A model generated the notes under the pieces. That model had not been told where the DNA came from, did not search any database, and was given only the letters and a program-made list of their open reading frames with translations. Both the position numbers and the translations under genes were made by a program. Source: an uncultured Bacteroidales bacterium (GTDB lineage Bacteria > Bacteroidota > Bacteroidia > Bacteroidales > Bacteroidaceae). Taken from it: 35,990 nucleotides of DNA. The stretch spans positions 1 to 35,990 of the forward strand of contig CADAJS010000028.1 in assembly GCA_902788315.1 (NCBI GenBank). Direction: 5' to 3'. Positions 33,601-35,990 of the stretch are shown in pieces (position 1 is the stretch's first letter; every line of letters begins with the position of its first letter).

Positions 33601-35990
33601 GGAACGATTGACGAGGCCAACGAAGGCCTGGACCGCACGTTGGCATCGATGGCCGCACGTGCCAATACGATGGTGAACACCTATGAGTTCAGCGTAGGCA
33701 CGGACTACGCCACCTACCCCAACTTCCCACAGACGCTGAAGGACGAACTCACAGCGACAATGGAGGCTGTAGCGACCACGACAGACGCTGCCGCCAAGTA
33801 TGCCCTCGTGGAGAAGTTCTCAGACCTCTTCCTGCAAGTCTATGAGGCCAAGAAGGCATACATCCATCTGATGAGTCAGTCAGACGAGCTCACCGACATC
33901 GTCTCCACACTGGGCGACCTTCTCAGCGACGAACAGATGAAGGATATGTACAAGCTGATCGACCACCTCTCGGACATGTACTATGAGGGTTCGGCTACCA
34001 TTGAGGAAGCTAATACCGAGTACACCGAACAGCTGAGCTTCAGCCTGAAGGCCGTGAACGGCGTATATCAGATCGGCACGCCGCTCGAGCTCGTGCTCTT
34101 CGCCAACAAGGTGAACGGCGGCGAGAACAAGGCCAATGCCGTACTGACTGCCGACATCGACATGACCGGCCTGGAGGCATACTTCACGCCCATCGCCTCG
34201 AACACCTCGTCCTCGACCTACTATGCCGGAACCTTCGACGGACAATTCCACACGCTCACGCTCAACTGGAGCACACCCGACACGAACTACGGCATCTTCC
34301 GCGCCCTGAGCGGAACGGTCAAGAACCTGCACGTGGCCGGCACCCTCGAGGCACTGGGCACCCGCACAGGAGCCATCGTGGGCGAGAGCTTCGCAGGCAC
34401 CATCGAGAACTGCTGGTCGAGCGTGGACATCACCACCAACGTGAACAACAATGCCATCTCGGGCATCCTGGGACGAAGCAGCGCCGACGGCACCGTCGTC
34501 CGCAACTGCATCTACTCGGGTAACATCAACGGAGGTCCGGAATCCAGCAACTTCGGCGGCATCATCGGATACTCGTCGAGCACCTCGACTGTCACCAACT
34601 GTATCGTGACGGGCACCATCACCGCAGGCAAGAAGGACAATGCCTATATCATCGCCCGCAACCCGGGTCAGGTGACCTGCTCGAACTGCTACTTCGTCAC
34701 TCCTTTCGAGAACACGAACCCCGGCTCCGAGCAGATTACAATGGAGCAGATTACAAGCGGCGAGATGTGCTGGAAGCTGAACGGCGACCAGAAGAACATC
34801 CGATGGACTCAGACGCTGGGCGAGGACGCAGTACCCGTGCCCTTCACAAATCATTCGACAGTCTATCTGCGTGGACACCTGCGCTGCGACGGACTGGCCG
34901 TGGTAGAGGGCGAGCCGACCTATGCCAACGAGCCTGAAAGCCCCACATCCATCGACCAGCACCAGTTCGTGGACGGCTTCTGTACCGTCTGCGGCACGGC
35001 CAACCCCGACCTGGCAGACCTCGTGGACGGCTTCTACCAGATAGGCACACCCGAGGAACTCATCTGGTTTGCCGCCAAGGTGAACCAGGGCGACACCGAC
35101 ATCAACGCCAAGCTGACAGCCGACATCGACCTGACGGGCTACGAGGACAAATTCGTGCCTGTGGGCAACAGCACATACCACTATGCCGGCACGTTCGACG
35201 GACAATACCATACCATCACCGCTCACCTCGTGGCAGCAGAATCCAGCTACGGCTTCTTCCGCTATCTGAACGGCACTGTCCGCAACCTGCACATCGACGG
35301 CACCTACGAGGCCCTCAAGAACAAGACAGGCGTCATCTGCGGCGAGATCTTCGGCGGTGTGATTGAGAACTGCTGGGTATCGAGCGACATCTCGGCTCTC
35401 TACAACGGCGACGCAGCTACGGCAGGCATTGCCGGTCGCGGCAGCGGTGTAGGCAGCATCATCCGCAACTGCCTCTTCACCGGCAACATTGACCAGAAGG
35501 AGACAATGACATACAACTGTGCCGGCATCGTCGGATGGTGTGCTGCCAACACGAGCACCACCATCACCAACACGCTGGCCATCTGCACCATCACGGCCGA
35601 CCAGAGCCAGGGCAACGCACGTCCCATCGCACGCTTTGACACGAGCAATGTGGGCGTAACGTGCCAGAACTGCTACTACATAGACCCGAACGGCACGCTC
35701 GGCAACGAAGGAGCCACACAGGTGACGATGGAACAAGTACAGAGCGGCGAGGTGGCTTATCTGCTCAACGGCGACCAGAGCGTCATCGCATGGTTCCAGA
35801 AACTGGGCGAGGACGAGACGCCCATACCATTCCCCACGGGCAACGTCGTAGTGAAGAACGAGGACGGCACCTACACCAACGAGAAGATCAGCACCCCCGA
35901 CGGCTCGAAGGAGAATCCCTTCGTGGTGAAGACGGCTGCCGACCTGGCCAGCCTGCCCAGCAAGTTCGTTGCCGGACAGATGGTCTATGT
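30649..35990 (+). CDS. Giant secreted GLUG-repeat surface protein (3' end outside window)
   Basis: An open frame of at least 1780 codons from ATG 30649 to the window end, with no stop. Signal peptide MKRRLYLSLIAMACCLASWA. It repeats the layout of the 26413-29892 protein in longer form: two GLUG blocks (about 24-340 and 360-625), helical stretch (about 645-785), beta-sandwich NADFANGWTGWSG (about 804-990), helical stretch (about 985-1125), two further GLUG blocks (about 1126-1440 and 1455-1740). After the first block of each pair comes a H-x3-DG-x-C-x2-CG motif (C344/C347 and C1445/C1448). Likely an adhesin or glycan-facing surface protein; no enzyme motif seen. Confidence 0.85.
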   Translation, partial: MKRRLYLSLIAMACCLASWAQDAPVDKLTIVDGVAQIGSAEDLENFAQAVSEGNLTLDAVLTADIAEYAGTAISKDGSGNAYAGTFDGQFHTIQINLTTTGSNYGLFRALSGTVKNLHVSGHLTAAHNRVGVICGEIFGGTIENVWSSADVTATHGGDGAISGICGRASATGSTIKNCIYSGNMTDAETGTYNCDGVVGWCANPIDIINCIVTGHFETNHLQGNARPLARYDDANNTNAKCVNCYYVDPNGEKSQPGATQVTEEQVKSGELAYAANLEMGENIWFQNLEGDDADAVPVPFTTHKTVYAAGNLNCVGRSLDGSALTYSNTKTQDLPPHNYVDGVCTMCGKADPSVAEMVDGYYLLSTPEQVIWFAAKVNGGDVTANAKLTEDIDMSDHTEKFPLIGTSANHFAGIFDGQGHTITIDLVTTAASYGFFRYLNGTVKNVHFDGFLDAAYNKTGVVAGEIFGATIENVWVSVEITASYAGDGAIAGIAGRGSGAGSTIRNCAFTGNIKGVSYNCAGIVGWCAANTSTTIINSLATCTIETDHSQGNARPIARFDTSNVGVTCQNCYFVDMNGTLGNDGATQVTLDQLQSGEVAYKLNGDQSTIVWFQNLEEEEIPTPMGGTAIVYNIYNVYGNAYDDATFKNYRDRIIDAEEDFCDNTLAQAILVDEYRALVGTLSSKNTIDEFYAACLENNSVRDQLLASAAAYAAYKAKVEEAQAYLEEHPELQNEKRDELADYLNGYDEPSELLPYGQAQYILEERALNIEEITAETTRIDLMLNAAVVFSPQSGTDVTLLLTNADFANGWTGWSGTTGDQYDTSGISKVRAGQCYNTTMDMYQTIEGLQNGIYELQVNGAFRPYPGSEDLKNTNYAGMLYANGIHNYFQTLIEDMIPENEAVDGYNCHLTGDVPDFEVQNEAGDIEGYVVRGLVGSSIAFAAGRYPNSVLVNVTDSKLTVGIKQPGTGQQPEWLGFGNIKLIYHGTIDEANEGLDRTLASMAARANTMVNTYEFSVGTDYATYPNFPQTLKDELTATMEAVATTTDAAAKYALVEKFSDLFLQVYEAKKAYIHLMSQSDELTDIVSTLGDLLSDEQMKDMYKLIDHLSDMYYEGSATIEEANTEYTEQLSFSLKAVNGVYQIGTPLELVLFANKVNGGENKANAVLTADIDMTGLEAYFTPIASNTSSSTYYAGTFDGQFHTLTLNWSTPDTNYGIFRALSGTVKNLHVAGTLEALGTRTGAIVGESFAGTIENCWSSVDITTNVNNNAISGILGRSSADGTVVRNCIYSGNINGGPESSNFGGIIGYSSSTSTVTNCIVTGTITAGKKDNAYIIARNPGQVTCSNCYFVTPFENTNPGSEQITMEQITSGEMCWKLNGDQKNIRWTQTLGEDAVPVPFTNHSTVYLRGHLRCDGLAVVEGEPTYANEPESPTSIDQHQFVDGFCTVCGTANPDLADLVDGFYQIGTPEELIWFAAKVNQGDTDINAKLTADIDLTGYEDKFVPVGNSTYHYAGTFDGQYHTITAHLVAAESSYGFFRYLNGTVRNLHIDGTYEALKNKTGVICGEIFGGVIENCWVSSDISALYNGDAATAGIAGRGSGVGSIIRNCLFTGNIDQKETMTYNCAGIVGWCAANTSTTITNTLAICTITADQSQGNARPIARFDTSNVGVTCQNCYYIDPNGTLGNEGATQVTMEQVQSGEVAYLLNGDQSVIAWFQKLGEDETPIPFPTGNVVVKNEDGTYTNEKISTPDGSKENPFVVKTAADLASLPSKFVAGQMVY
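32200..32440 (+). repeat. Long internal DNA repeat, first copy
   Basis: About 240 bp of the second GLUG block is nearly repeated at 35512-35752 in the fourth block: both encode the CAGIVGWCAANTSTTI segment and then GNARPIARFDTSNVGVTCQN and QSGEVAY. Third-codon-position differences are few. This indicates a recent internal duplication or gene conversion in the giant gene. Confidence 0.7.
35512..35752 (+). repeat. Long internal DNA repeat, second copy
   Basis: Second copy of the GLUG-block segment described at 32200-32440. The two copies lie about 3.3 kb apart in the same orientation, so recombination between them would delete the central domains while keeping the frame. Confidence 0.7.

Noticed and set aside
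33880..35736. Long minus-strand open frame (618 codons) opposite the giant plus-strand gene
   Set aside because: Antisense shadow of the GLUG protein; composition is low-complexity Val/Ala/His-rich and no start context or motif supports it.

Overview
The window looks like a chromosomal segment of a fairly GC-rich member of the Bacteroidales, probably Prevotellaceae-like. Three things point there: repeated matches to the Bacteroidetes promoter consensus TTTG-N19/20-TAnnTTTG, Bacteroidales-restricted families (DUF4831, DUF3256), and surface proteins with 'IYN..GQ...GIYIV.G.K' C-termini. The genus cannot be fixed from the sequence alone. No rRNA, tRNA, CRISPR array or transposase was seen.

Layout. 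1-428 is a gene-free tail with an 11-bp minisatellite. 429-4123 (-) is a housekeeping operon, hpt > adk > obgE > pgeF > M23 peptidase, with overlapping or nearly abutting genes. 4386-7160 (+) holds nnrD, a DUF4831 protein and a secreted DUF1080 (3-keto-disaccharide hydrolase-like) protein; they converge on 7215-9514 (-), a GH127-like glycosidase coupled to a YhhN-type membrane protein. 13854-17875 (-) is mutA-mutB, methylmalonyl-CoA mutase of the succinate/propionate pathway. 18068-19771 (+) is an AspT/YidE-type transporter. 20043-24863 (+) holds an unknown secreted protein, a secreted endonuclease I fusion, truA, an EamA transporter and a DUF3256 protein. 24897-26178 (-) holds a DRGH nuclease lipoprotein and rpmE2. 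The last 9.5 kb is a divergent pair of very large GLUG-repeat surface proteins (26413-29892 - and 30649->end +) sharing a 756-bp intergenic region with three phased operator-like palindromes.

The most unusual part is 9567-13266, an AT-rich island inserted between the GH127 gene and the remnant of a secreted-protein gene. Read on the minus strand it is a worn tandem array of toxin/immunity-like cassettes. Pieces of the order [promoter - NPYT/GGYV leader - zincin-like toxin - exported immunity-like protein - 'MRIVQTFW' gene start - repeat tail] recur three times in different states of decay. A 265-bp repeat holding a truncated DUF6734-like gene start plus the next cassette's promoter separates the cassettes and is the likely recombination anchor. 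One cassette keeps a 218-aa HEFVH metallopeptidase-like protein, another keeps only the 47-aa leader, and a third only the last 40 codons of the toxin, fused to the MRIV start.

A second theme is repeat period. Four unrelated non-coding or degenerate stretches (64-184, 13317-13426, about 19811-19900, 30233-30294) all repeat with an 11- or 22-bp period, close to one or two helical turns, and three of them are built on short palindromes.
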